Shown: positions 1 through 8,113 of the stretch, piece after piece | Layout of the letters: every line of letters starts with the position of its first letter | Position numbering within the stretch: the stretch's first letter is position 1 | Assembly (NCBI RefSeq): GCF_007489275.1 | Contig: NZ_VLNR01000001.1 | Span: 1,206 to 65,205 of the forward strand | DNA from: Aquimarina algiphila | GTDB lineage: Bacteria > Bacteroidota > Bacteroidia > Flavobacteriales > Flavobacteriaceae | DNA length: 64,000 bases | Direction: 5' to 3' | Notes under the pieces: model-generated | Told to the model about the DNA's origin: nothing | Seen by the model: the letters and a program-made list of their open reading frames with translations, nothing else | Database searches by the model: none | Made by a program: the position numbers and the translations under genes

Positions 1-430
1 AATTTATGATTCGAAGAAATTATGCGAAATCTTTTGAGTGATTTAAAAATAGAATCTTATCAAAGATCACAGCAATGACCATTATTCAATATATCAATAG
101 GTTTGAATTCAACAGAAATATAAACAACCTAAAAATTAATATTAACTAAATGCACAACGGGTTAATATAAATATAGTATAGGATACTATTCGTTTTGATT
201 GATTCATCTTGTATAAAATTAATATGATTACTTACTTTTATTGCGAATTCGCATTGATTTGACAAAGTGTTGTTAAAAAAGGTTACAAAATTGTTATTTA
301 ACACTTCGATAAATACATTATTTGTATTAATATGTATACCTTAAATATTCTCAACTCTTCAATAATACTAAGGGTTGATATATAAAAGTCATTTGCAAAT
401 GTTACTTTTGAAATATTAAAGAATAGCATT
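1..430. other. Intergenic region without a recognised gene
   Basis: This AT-rich stretch at the window edge shows no convincing reading frame. The only signal I can name is TACTTTTG at 403-410, which fits the Bacteroidetes -7 element (TAnnTTTG) and lies 20 bases before the gene starting at 431. No good TTTG sits 19-21 bases upstream, so the promoter call is weak. Confidence 0.35.
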
Positions 431-706
431 ATGAAAAAGCCAACTCAATCAGAAATTTTTACAGATGTTAAAGACTTTGTTTCTAAATTCTCAAGGTTTC
501 CTGTTCATAAATTGAAGGACAATTTTATATTAAAAAGTCACCCACTTAAAATGAATAATCCACAACTAATTAGTATGGCATTGGCACTAAGAGGGTATGT
601 TAAAAATTTTGAACCTAATGCTACAATTTTAGCAACAGAAATAAAGAAAAGTAATTTAACCGTTGCTCTACTTTGTAATTTGATCAATAACAAAATAAAC
701 CACTAG
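431..706 (+). CDS. Small protein of unknown function
   Basis: This 91-residue protein is not recognised. It has no signal peptide or membrane segment, is rich in Lys and Asn, and looks like a small helical cytoplasmic protein. The middle (around residues 38-60) is a mixed hydrophobic helix. It ends three bases before the next gene, a predicted outer-membrane protein, so the two are probably co-transcribed and translationally coupled. A TAnnTTTG element at 403-410 may drive both. A distant acyl-carrier-like helical fold crossed my mind, but there is no clear phosphopantetheine Ser motif, so no function is assigned. Confidence 0.6.
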   Translation: MKKPTQSEIFTDVKDFVSKFSRFPVHKLKDNFILKSHPLKMNNPQLISMALALRGYVKNFEPNATILATEIKKSNLTVALLCNLINNKINH

Positions 707-709
707 GTT

Positions 710-1585
710 ATGAAAAGTTATTTTATTCCAATTGTAGTAGTATTATGTGTATGTATTATTCCTGCGGACCTCCTTTCTCAAGATGATACTAAAAATTGGT
801 TAGAGCGAAATAATATTAGCATTAGAAAAACTTTTGATGGTTCTGTTAATGAATATAAACCTGCTACGTTTAGTTTCTTTGAGAATCATAAATCAGATAA
901 TGATTTTATAAATGTAGATTTAGCTATTAAATTTGGCGAAATCGAGTTACTGGAACATACAAATTCTGTTTTATTGCTATATCCGGTAATAGAATGGCAT
1001 AAGTCTTCTAATGAGGATAATGAAAATGATAAACTAAGTGCTGGTATTAATGCAGAGTATTATTTTGGTCAAAGTTTTACACTAAAACCTTATCTGTTAT
1101 CCAATTTTGCATTTAAACGTAATCTTTTGGAAGATCATAATGAGCTAAGGTATGTGGGACAATTGTCATTTATTGGTGACCCAGAATATTCATATTTACC
1201 CGGAGTTACATGGCGTTTTAAAAATGATGAAGTAGATTATAAAGGGTTATACTTTCCATATTTTGGTTATGAATACAATGAAGTCCCTGATCTGGTTTCA
1301 CAAGGAAAAACGGAAACATTCTCTGCCTTATTTGCACGATTATTTGTAGAATACTGGGCTTTACCACAATCTATACAGCTTATTTTTGACGGAACTTATA
1401 GAGGAGTTTTGGGCGATAGTTCTACCATAAAAAAAGAGCTTCCTTTAGTAAATCTTTCATTTAATTATTATCCAGGAAAACAGGAACATATCAGTATAGG
1501 TGTTACTTATAGAAATGGATATGCTCCTGATTTAAAATATGCCAAAATAGAAACTACCGCCATTAGTCTTAATGTGAAGTTTTAA
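710..1585 (+). CDS. Secreted or outer-membrane protein, probable beta-barrel, unknown function
   Basis: The 291-residue product starts with a signal peptide (hydrophobic residues 5-22, cut near LLSQ-DD). The rest alternates short polar and aromatic-rich strands such as YFPYFGYEY, and it ends in a strand finishing with Phe (ISLNVKF). That is the usual C-terminal signature of outer-membrane barrels. No family is recognised. It follows the small gene at 431-706 by three bases, so they form a likely two-gene operon. Location in the outer membrane is inferred; the substrate or role is unknown. Confidence 0.65.
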   Translation: MKSYFIPIVVVLCVCIIPADLLSQDDTKNWLERNNISIRKTFDGSVNEYKPATFSFFENHKSDNDFINVDLAIKFGEIELLEHTNSVLLLYPVIEWHKSSNEDNENDKLSAGINAEYYFGQSFTLKPYLLSNFAFKRNLLEDHNELRYVGQLSFIGDPEYSYLPGVTWRFKNDEVDYKGLYFPYFGYEYNEVPDLVSQGKTETFSALFARLFVEYWALPQSIQLIFDGTYRGVLGDSSTIKKELPLVNLSFNYYPGKQEHISIGVTYRNGYAPDLKYAKIETTAISLNVKF

Positions 1586-1600
1586 ATATAAAAATGAGTT

Positions 1601-2707
1601 TTATTTAATTGTAACCCCTTTTGGATTAGAGAATTTACCGGTAACTAACCAACCTCCAAAATCTTCAGATACCGCTAACAGCAGTGTATTTTCTCCTTTT
1701 TTTAGATCCAAATATATTGCATCAAACAATCCAACAGTTCCTAAATATCGATAGTCTCTGGATCTCCATCTATTGGTTCCTTTATAAATAGCATTATTAT
1801 TCAAAATAGCAACCACCCTATCACTATATCCAAATTCAAATAATTTTACCTGGTCCTTATCCGATGTAAAGGTAATTTTTGCAAAAACAGTATTTCTCGG
1901 AGTTCCATCTCTTAAAATTACCTCTCTTGCAATATTAGCAGCGGTACCTTCTTCTACCTGAATCATTTTACCCCACTTTCTGGACTTAACAACCTTTGTT
2001 AAATTCGTAATATCATCTAACTGCTTTTCTTCAAAAATATCAGAAACTTGCCATTCTGGAACTAACCCTTCTATTGGTTTTCTTTTTATTGGTTTAAAAT
2101 CTACAATGTCATATTCATTTTTATTAATTGTAAAATTTGCATAGTGCATAGCCGAAGCTCCTCCCCCCCCTATAGCAATTTCTCCTTCACGGGGTTCACG
2201 AATCAAATCCCAAGATAGATTCGGTTTTTTTGCATAATCCAAATATATCTGAGCTCTACGACCGTTAACTACTAGTTTTACATGTGTCCAACCGTCATAA
2301 TTATAGTCATAGGGAAAAGAATATCTCGGTCCAAAATAGAGTTGCCAAGGCGAAACCCCATTAATAACTGGGGTAGCTTGATTTGCATCGGGTTTTCCTG
2401 GCAAATGAGCTCGTAGATAAAAAGATTCCATATTAGATCTATCTACTGCCCTAAAGCGAACTCCTGGGAACCCCTGACGTTCTGTGAGATACACATCAAA
2501 TTCTATAGTCCCATTTAAAAATTTGGTGTCCTTGAGGTATGCTAAACCACGTTGAATATAAATAGCGTCTTTGCCTTTAAAATTCTCTAAGACATAAGAC
2601 TGAGCATTAATTTCCCAATGTGTTGTATCAATAGGGATAATATTTTGTGATTTTGTAGTGTGAATACAAAGTGTGCTCAATAAAACGAAAGTGAATACCT
2701 TGATCAT
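1601..2707 (-). CDS. Secreted protein with LamG/DUF1080-like and jelly-roll-like domains
   Basis: The frame extends to a TTG at 2734, but the ATG at 2707 begins directly with a classic signal peptide (MIKVFTFVLLSTLCIH), so I start there, giving 368 residues. After the signal, roughly residues 30-190 resemble a concanavalin-type lectin fold as in DUF1080 proteins (GTIEFDVYL, then GVRFRAVD). The last 120 residues look like a beta-galactosidase-style jelly roll, with 'KKGENTLLLAV' followed by a glycine-rich strand. It is probably an exported glycan-binding or glycan-processing protein. It is divergent from a membrane regulator that carries a similar extracellular domain, which suggests joint regulation. 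Confidence 0.65.
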   Translation of the reverse strand: MIKVFTFVLLSTLCIHTTKSQNIIPIDTTHWEINAQSYVLENFKGKDAIYIQRGLAYLKDTKFLNGTIEFDVYLTERQGFPGVRFRAVDRSNMESFYLRAHLPGKPDANQATPVINGVSPWQLYFGPRYSFPYDYNYDGWTHVKLVVNGRRAQIYLDYAKKPNLSWDLIREPREGEIAIGGGGASAMHYANFTINKNEYDIVDFKPIKRKPIEGLVPEWQVSDIFEEKQLDDITNLTKVVKSRKWGKMIQVEEGTAANIAREVILRDGTPRNTVFAKITFTSDKDQVKLFEFGYSDRVVAILNNNAIYKGTNRWRSRDYRYLGTVGLFDAIYLDLKKGENTLLLAVSEDFGGWLVTGKFSNPKGVTIK

Positions 2708-2773
2708 TAGATTTAATTTTTTGATTGAACTCAAAGTTCTAACCTATTACCAAATAAAGCAGAAACAAGTTCA

Positions 2774-2802
2774 TTCAAATCGATTCAATGTTGTTCAAGT
2801 CG
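2774..2802. promoter_or_regulatory. Candidate operator: three TTCAA boxes phased every 10 bp
   Basis: TTCAAATCG (2774-2782), TTCAATG (2784-2790) and TTCAAGTCG (2794-2802) start exactly 10 bases apart, so all three face the same side of the helix. They sit in the short divergent gap between the secreted lectin-like gene and the membrane regulator gene. This is the pattern expected for cooperative binding by a regulator, plausibly the divergently encoded one. Binding is inference. Confidence 0.45.
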
Positions 2803-2830
2803 TATTTTTTGATGATTTTTGTTAGAGATT

Positions 2831-4093
2831 ATGAATACATATCCAGAATATAAATTAGTACAGAAATGTCTCCTCGAAATTGAAGAAAATCTCGAATGGG
2901 GAAGTTCTGATGTTTGGCATAATGATGTATTTATTGAATTAAGCGAAACTATCCAACAACATACTCAAGTTCTTTTAAGTCCTACTACATTAAAACGAAT
3001 TTGGGGTAAAGTGAGCTACAAAAGCGCACCTAGTATTAGTACCTTAAATACCCTTTCACAATTTGCCGGATATCTAAACTGGAGGGATTTTAAACATAAG
3101 AATGAAAGTCAAAAATCCTCATGGTTAGAAAAAAAAGTCTTGCAAAATATGGGGATTATTGCAACATCTGCGGCGGTTTTGACAATTGTATTTATTTCTT
3201 TTTATTCTATGATTGGATCTAATCAGAATACATCGAAAACAATTGACTTCACAAAAGTTGAATTTAGTAGCCGCCCCATAACTGATGGCTTACCTAACTC
3301 TGTAGTTTTTGATTTTAATTTAAATCATATTACATCAGACAGCATCTATATTCAACAGTTTTGGGATGTCACCAAGACTATTAAAATAAATCCAAAACAA
3401 GATCAGGCAACAGGAATCTATTACTACCCTGGTTATTTTGGGGCAAAACTTCTAGTTGATGGTAAAATTATAAAAGAACATGATTTATTTATTACCTCTC
3501 CTGGTTGGATTGGTACAATAGATTACAAGCCTGTTCCTAAATATATACAAAGTGATAATCTGTTTCATAGTAATTTGTCTTTTCCGAAATCTATTATTAA
3601 AGAAATTACAACCAGTACAGAACCTATTGTTTCTTCTTTTCATTTGGTAAAAGATTTTAAAGGTTCTTCTGGAGATAACTTATCTATAAAAACTTCAGTA
3701 CGAAATGTATATAACGAAAAGTGGGCCATTTGTCAATCTTTAAAAATTGTAATTCTTGGAACGAACGGTGCTCTAGTCATCCCTTTTTCAATACCAGGAT
3801 GTGTTTCTGATATCAACCTTATGCTTAATGATTTATACTTAAAAGGTAAGGAAAATGATCTTTCTGCGTTTGGCGTCGATTTATCAGAATTTAGAACAAT
3901 ACATATAGATATAAAAGAAAAACACGTAACTGTGTTAATAGACAATAAAAAAATCTATTCTGGACAGTATAATAAATCTATGGGGAATATTGTTGGTCTT
4001 CGATATCGGTTTTTGGGAGCTGGAGAAGTAGCTCATTTGAATGTAACAGAAAAACTCAATGAAGAAGTAATTCTTGATGAAAATTTTAAATAG
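2831..4093 (+). CDS. Membrane-bound one-component regulator with extracellular LamG-like domain
   Basis: The frame opens at a TTG (2819), but ATG at 2831 (MNTYPEYKLV) is the better start, giving 420 residues. Residues 1-90 resemble the N-terminal DNA-binding region of a Bacteroidetes regulator group ('LSPTTLKRIWG'). A single membrane helix follows near residues 105-127. The periplasmic part has a PKD-like strand region ('PNSVVFDFN') and a C-terminal lectin-like domain ('HVTVLIDNKKIYSG'). The layout couples extracellular ligand sensing to DNA binding in one protein. It is divergent from a secreted protein with a related fold. The domain reading is by eye and the ligand is unknown. Confidence 0.6.
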   Translation: MNTYPEYKLVQKCLLEIEENLEWGSSDVWHNDVFIELSETIQQHTQVLLSPTTLKRIWGKVSYKSAPSISTLNTLSQFAGYLNWRDFKHKNESQKSSWLEKKVLQNMGIIATSAAVLTIVFISFYSMIGSNQNTSKTIDFTKVEFSSRPITDGLPNSVVFDFNLNHITSDSIYIQQFWDVTKTIKINPKQDQATGIYYYPGYFGAKLLVDGKIIKEHDLFITSPGWIGTIDYKPVPKYIQSDNLFHSNLSFPKSIIKEITTSTEPIVSSFHLVKDFKGSSGDNLSIKTSVRNVYNEKWAICQSLKIVILGTNGALVIPFSIPGCVSDINLMLNDLYLKGKENDLSAFGVDLSEFRTIHIDIKEKHVTVLIDNKKIYSGQYNKSMGNIVGLRYRFLGAGEVAHLNVTEKLNEEVILDENFK

Positions 4094-4104
4094 TTAGATT
4101 ACAT

Positions 4105-4674
4105 TTATTTTTCTTTCCAACCCCAAGGTGCCTCGGGATTTTTGACTGGTTTTGTAATATCCATTACTACTCTAAAAACTCTTGGTGTTCCTAATCTTCT
4201 CAAATTATATGTGAATTTTGTATCATCTATAGTTATCCACCAAACATTTGTTGAAGCTTTAGGAATCATTTTTTGCGTGTCTTTATCTGCAGGAAATATC
4301 TGTATATCCTTTTGTCCAGGATTCGTTGTTATACCTCCATACTGAGTGATCTTATCTTCGGTACCATCTTGATGTCTATGATCATGTTTCAGCATAATTC
4401 GATCATTAATATGAGTTAATACCCAAGTTCTGGATTTATCTTCTCCTACAAAAAACGGTATTTTAATTACATCATTACTACATTGACGCACATGCATTAT
4501 TAATTTTTTTCCTCCAAACTGGTCATCCTCTGCTGGTAATTCTAGAATGCCTTCAAATGATTTTCCACATAAATTCTGTAAAGAATTCCAAAATTGTTGA
4601 GAAGGATTATCATCCTGTGCTGTTAATGACATTAAACAACTTAAAAAAAGAAAAACAGAGAATACTTTAGACAT
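4105..4674 (-). CDS. Secreted protein of unknown function
   Basis: The frame reaches a TTG at 4692; ATG at 4674 starts immediately with a signal peptide (MSKVFSVFLFLSCLMSLTAQ) and is preferred, giving 189 residues. The mature part is soluble with few motifs: 'KLIMHVRQC', 'HDHRHQDGTEDKITQYGG' and 'RRLGTPRVFRV'. It resembles conserved periplasmic proteins of marine Flavobacteria of unknown role, but I do not recognise a named family. The stop lies 11 bases from the end of the convergent regulator gene, so the two transcripts face each other with almost no space. Confidence 0.6.
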   Translation of the reverse strand: MSKVFSVFLFLSCLMSLTAQDDNPSQQFWNSLQNLCGKSFEGILELPAEDDQFGGKKLIMHVRQCSNDVIKIPFFVGEDKSRTWVLTHINDRIMLKHDHRHQDGTEDKITQYGGITTNPGQKDIQIFPADKDTQKMIPKASTNVWWITIDDTKFTYNLRRLGTPRVFRVVMDITKPVKNPEAPWGWKEK

Positions 4675-4760
4675 ATCAATACTAATTTGCAATAGTTAAG
4701 AAAGGTATAAACTTCTTTTTGAATTTAATCTAGAATTGTTAATGATAATTTTAGAAATAT

Positions 4761-4791
4761 AAAAAAGGACCGTAATGTACGATCCTTTTTT
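4761..4791 (-). terminator. Rho-independent terminator
   Basis: AAAAAAGGACCG (4761-4772) and CGATCCTTTTTT (4780-4791) form a stem with one mismatch and a seven-base loop, with A and T runs on either side. It lies 36 bases downstream of the minus-strand gene ending at 4827, so it most likely terminates that gene. Confidence 0.8.
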
Positions 4792-4826
4792 ATAAGTATA
4801 GGTAAGTTCAGGGTATTGATTAAATT

Positions 4827-5171
4827 TTATTCTCCTGCTAATATCACATAAGAGTTGGTAACGGGAGATATGCTATATTCTTTAACATTTTTAATATCCT
4901 TCAAATGTTTGTCAGCTTCTTTAAAAGCTGTTTCTAACGCACTTAATTTAGAATTTTTATTAACAACAATGGTCTTAGATAATACATTACCATTAGTATA
5001 CTCTATTGTGATTCTCCATTTCTTTAAAGAATGCGCATTTTTATTTTGAGAAGCATCTTCTTTTTTACGCTCAATTTTATCTTTCTTTTTTAATGAGATA
5101 GGATCTGTTATCGATGGGGTTGCATTTCCTATAGATACACAAAATACTACAGTTGCCAATAAGAGTTTCAT
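4827..5171 (-). CDS. Small exported protein of unknown function
   Basis: The frame opens with a TTG at 5210, but ATG at 5171 begins a clean signal peptide (MKLLLATVVFCVSIGNATP), so the product is 114 residues. After the signal comes a Lys-rich stretch (residues about 27-45), then a compact region with 'WRITIEYTNGNVLSKTIVV' and a helix-like segment. No family is recognised. It is transcribed away from a small HTH gene, and its own promoter is visible (see 5200-5230), so it may be a target of that regulator. Confidence 0.55.
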   Translation of the reverse strand: MKLLLATVVFCVSIGNATPSITDPISLKKKDKIERKKEDASQNKNAHSLKKWRITIEYTNGNVLSKTIVVNKNSKLSALETAFKEADKHLKDIKNVKEYSISPVTNSYVILAGE

Positions 5172-5199
5172 AGTTTGATGATTTTGAATTTGTATTTCA

Positions 5200-5230
5200 C
5201 GAATATACAAACATTATTTTAATAATCAAA
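5200..5230 (-). promoter_or_regulatory. Bacteroidetes-type promoter for the exported-protein gene
   Basis: Read on the minus strand, TTTG (5230-5227), 19 bases, then TATATTCG (5207-5200) match the -33 and -7 elements with one change in the -7. Transcription would start near 5195, giving a leader of about 25 bases before the ATG at 5171. CAAACATTAT (5208-5217), between the two elements, is repeated at 5262-5271 inside the opposite promoter. Confidence 0.65.
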
Positions 5231-5251
5231 TATTTTTTTAATAAAAATTTA

Positions 5252-5282
5252 TTTGATTAATCAAACATTATATGTATGTTTG
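5252..5282 (+). promoter_or_regulatory. Promoter with overlapping palindromes for the small HTH gene
   Basis: TTTG (5252-5255), exactly 19 bases, then TATGTTTG (5275-5282) is a perfect match to the Bacteroidetes consensus. The perfect 14-base palindrome TTTGATTAATCAAA (5252-5265) covers the -33 element. A second inverted repeat, CAAACAT (5262-5268) and ATGTTTG (5276-5282), covers the -7. Both are natural sites for an autoregulator. The -7 ends four bases before ATG 5287, so the transcript is probably leaderless. Confidence 0.7.
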
Positions 5283-5286
5283 TTTT

Positions 5287-5496
5287 ATGGTTAATAGAAA
5301 ATTAAAAAAGCTCCTTAAAAAAAGTAAAGGAGCTAAAACGGTATATGGTATTTCAAAAGTTCTGGGAGTAAGTCCGCAGGCCGGAGATTATGTCGTTAAG
5401 CGAAAAGATCTATTAAAAGACTTTGAACGGTTAAAGAAAATAGCCGATTATATGGGAGTGGAAATAAAAGATATTATAGATTATAAAGAGAAATAA
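5287..5496 (+). CDS. Small HTH DNA-binding protein (Cro/CI-like)
   Basis: An upstream in-frame ATG exists at 5272, but it lies inside the -7 promoter region, so ATG 5287 (MVNRKLKKLL) is the start that a transcript could contain; this gives 69 residues. The protein has a helix-turn-helix-like core ('GISKVLGVSPQAGDYVVKRKDLL') followed by 'IADYMGVEIKDIIDY', typical of small Cro/CI-fold repressors that recognise palindromes. Two palindromes overlap its own promoter, so autoregulation and control of the divergent exported-protein gene are likely. Target and signal are unknown. Confidence 0.65.
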   Translation: MVNRKLKKLLKKSKGAKTVYGISKVLGVSPQAGDYVVKRKDLLKDFERLKKIADYMGVEIKDIIDYKEK

Positions 5497-5562
5497 GTAA
5501 ACTCTCTTACTTTTATAGCTTGATCACTAAAAATAGGCTTGAAGTTTTACTCCAAAAACAAA

Positions 5563-5638
5563 ACCAGATCATTTCTAAGAGTTAATCTTATAGGATATTG
5601 GCTCCTTTAAAATTATCTTTTCTTAGAAATGATCTGGT
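5563..5638. repeat. 18-bp perfect inverted repeat with 40-base loop
   Basis: The arms 5563-5580 (ACCAGATCATTTCTAAGA) and 5621-5638 are exact reverse complements. It sits between the convergent ends of the HTH gene (5496) and the S41 protease gene (5685). There is no T run after either arm, so it is not a standard terminator. I see no flanking target duplication. It could be a bidirectional RNA-end stabiliser or the remains of a small inverted-repeat element. Confidence 0.6.
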
Positions 5639-5684
5639 AGATCATCTTTCAAAAGGTATGCTTTAAATAATTAGTATCTAATTA

Positions 5685-7025
5685 TTAATGTGCTACAACT
5701 TTTGCTGTAATTTTTTTTAGCATTGCTCGAGCATTATCTCCAACACCTCCATCAGGATCCATTTTTATGGCTTTATTATAATACTCGATTGCTTTTTCCT
5801 TATTCTCTAAATTTAAGTAACTTTCTGCAAGACTATCCCAAGCATTTGCAGAATCTGGAAACAGAAGGGTGTTTGATTTAAAAATAACCTGAGCTATTTG
5901 TGTTTTCTTACTTTGCATGTATTCGTATCCAAGTTCATTAATACTTCCTTCTCCAAGTATATTGGCTTTTACCAACAACTCAAGTTGTTTATGTACTTTA
6001 TTTTTATCTGCTTCTTCTCCGTTTTTATCTTTTAAAGCAGTAAGTGCCTTTTCTAATGGTACAAAAAGAGAATTCTTATACTTTGAAGCTTCTTCTATTG
6101 CCAATTCCTTTGCTTTTTCCAGAGCATCATCAGCAACCATTTTAATATCTGGTTGTACACCAACTCCCTCCCAATTTGTTTTTGTAACTGTATTAATAGT
6201 TCTTGCAAAAGGTATCCCTATTCCAAAACCATGATCCAAAGGAAAATATCGTGTAGGGTGAGCCCCTCCTCCTGTGACTTCCCCAATTATAGTAGCTCTA
6301 CTTCTACTTTGCATGGTATATGAAAAATCTTCTGCCCCAGAAAATGTGGATGTACTAGTTAGTATATACACCGGTACTTTAGGTCTTTTTGTTCCATTTA
6401 CATCCACAACCCATAATTCTTCGGTATGATTTTGTGCACGAGAATATATAGAATTAAGTAATACTTTTTCATTAAAAAAGTAACTGGATAGATAGTTAAC
6501 AGTGGTTGGATGTCCTCCTCCGTTTCTTCTCATGTCAATAATAATAGCATCCGCAATTTGCATCTCTTTCATAACAAGGTCTATCTTTGCCAGATGTTCT
6601 TCAGAACCACCAAAAAATGCCAAATCTATATAACCAATATTAGATTTCAAAAGTTGAAATCCTCGTAACATTGGAGATCTATACCTGGCTAGATTTGCTG
6701 TAATTGATCTTTCTTTTTTCTTTTTTACTTGATCTTTTCTAGGGGCCGAAAAACGAAGATGTTTATCTTTTGTAATCTTTTGCAATTCTAAGGTAAGTGC
6801 TTTTGCTAAATCAGCGGGAGATTTTTCATCAAAGAAACCTTTTTTCATTAATACATCAAGGTGCGCATTTGTTTCTTTTGCTTTATCCAAAAAGATATAA
6901 TTCTTTTCTAATAATTCTTGTGCCTGTTTTATAATATCATTATTATGATACTGAGAAAAGGAAGGCGTTAAAATGAAAAGAAATGCGATTACTATTATAC
7001 TTTTCATAAAGACTGCTTGTTTCAT
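5685..7025 (-). CDS. S41-family (IRBP-like) serine peptidase with C-terminal TPR
   Basis: The 446-residue protein has a signal peptide (about residues 7-25, so ATG 7007 is an alternative start). An N-terminal helical S41 domain comes first, then the peptidase core with 'IIIDMRRNGGGHP' near 161-173 and the nucleophile Ser229 in 'TFSGAEDF', followed by 'GEVTGGGAHP'. Residues about 390-435 form a tetratricopeptide repeat ('NAWDSLAESYLNLENKEKA'). S41 enzymes of this type cut C-terminal tails in the periplasm; the TPR probably binds a partner or substrate. The gene stands alone, and the substrate is unknown. Confidence 0.85.
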   Translation of the reverse strand: MKQAVFMKSIIVIAFLFILTPSFSQYHNNDIIKQAQELLEKNYIFLDKAKETNAHLDVLMKKGFFDEKSPADLAKALTLELQKITKDKHLRFSAPRKDQVKKKKERSITANLARYRSPMLRGFQLLKSNIGYIDLAFFGGSEEHLAKIDLVMKEMQIADAIIIDMRRNGGGHPTTVNYLSSYFFNEKVLLNSIYSRAQNHTEELWVVDVNGTKRPKVPVYILTSTSTFSGAEDFSYTMQSRSRATIIGEVTGGGAHPTRYFPLDHGFGIGIPFARTINTVTKTNWEGVGVQPDIKMVADDALEKAKELAIEEASKYKNSLFVPLEKALTALKDKNGEEADKNKVHKQLELLVKANILGEGSINELGYEYMQSKKTQIAQVIFKSNTLLFPDSANAWDSLAESYLNLENKEKAIEYYNKAIKMDPDGGVGDNARAMLKKITAKVVAH

Positions 7026-7141
7026 GATTATTGAATGACTTAATTAATTATATGAATAATGTAATACACTACTAGTTATGTAAATTAATGAAGAAAAAAG
7101 CTTAAAAAATAGGATGAAATTAACCTAGAAGAAATAATCTA

Positions 7142-7930
7142 TTATATTTTTCTAAATTCATAAGGTCTAAAACCTGTGTTGAGCTTAAATATCTTCGAAA
7201 AATGGCTCTGATCAGAAAAACCGCATAAAAAAGTAATTTCTGTGAGAGACTTATTACTATGCTTTAAAAATAAAATGGCTTTTTCTATTTTGATTCTGCG
7301 CATATACTCTCCAAGCGTACAATTAAAGTATTTGGAAAAATATCTTGAAATCGTAACAGGATGTATATGAAGCTCCTGAGATAATTCTTCGAGTGTTATA
7401 AACTCATTCCAACGATCACATAATAACTCTCTAATAACATCTACCCAGGGAGGTTTGCAGTCAGTTGCTTTATTATAACCCGAAAACAAGGTAAGTAATG
7501 ACGAATGAACAGATACTGAAGAAGAGATATCATTAACTCGTAGTTCTTTATATATCTTTAATAATTCAAACTGAACCTCTGTATTTTTAAGTATTGATGT
7601 TTTAAAATCAGAAGTTGAAAGTTCATTTTGCATAAAGAATAGATCATCTATTTCTATATTAAGATTCTCAGAAGGAAATGCGGTATGCCGATTACGATGT
7701 ATTTCTTCTTTATCATATAATATGATACTTCCTGGCAGTACCTGAATATCTTTTCCTTTTCTAGATTCTAAGTTACCCCCTTGTAAAACTAAGGAAAGAT
7801 GATACTTTTCATGAGAATGCCAATCTTCTGATACTGGTTGATGATATTTAACCATAGAAATATCATAATTATCAAAAGAAAACTGTTCTGTTGTTTTACC
7901 TAAAAACTCTTTAGTTTTTAATGAGATCAT
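7142..7930 (-). CDS. AraC-family transcriptional regulator
   Basis: This 262-residue protein has an N-terminal cupin-type sensing half (residues about 20-90, with 'DWHSHEKYHLSLVLQGG' and 'GSIILYDKEEIHRN'). The C-terminal two-helix-turn-helix AraC domain covers about 165-262 ('LEELSQELHIHPVTISRYFSKYF' with gaps and the hallmark 'CGFSDQSHFSKIFK'). The His-rich cupin half suggests that it senses a small ligand. It is divergent from a two-gene operon of secreted proteins starting at 8114 and may control it. The promoter at 7990-8019 is recognisable. Confidence 0.85.
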   Translation of the reverse strand: MISLKTKEFLGKTTEQFSFDNYDISMVKYHQPVSEDWHSHEKYHLSLVLQGGNLESRKGKDIQVLPGSIILYDKEEIHRNRHTAFPSENLNIEIDDLFFMQNELSTSDFKTSILKNTEVQFELLKIYKELRVNDISSSVSVHSSLLTLFSGYNKATDCKPPWVDVIRELLCDRWNEFITLEELSQELHIHPVTISRYFSKYFNCTLGEYMRRIKIEKAILFLKHSNKSLTEITFLCGFSDQSHFSKIFKLNTGFRPYEFRKI

Positions 7931-7989
7931 GACATGTTATCAAATTAGAAATCCAGCAAATACTCTTAAATATAAAGATAATTTTTGCG

Positions 7990-8019
7990 CAAATATAATG
8001 CCACTAAAAAATGCTCAAA
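7990..8019 (-). promoter_or_regulatory. Promoter of the AraC-family gene
   Basis: On the minus strand, TTTG (8019-8016), 18 bases, then TATATTTG (7997-7990) match the Bacteroidetes -33 and -7 elements. Transcription would begin near 7985 and leave a leader of about 55 bases before ATG 7930. The same intergenic region serves the divergent gene at 8114. Confidence 0.6.
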
Positions 8020-8113
8020 AAATACTCTTAATCATATTAGCAATTCTTTAACTGTAGACATACTACTTTTTCTTTACTTTTAAAAACATCGATCATTCTA
8101 TAAATCGCACACC

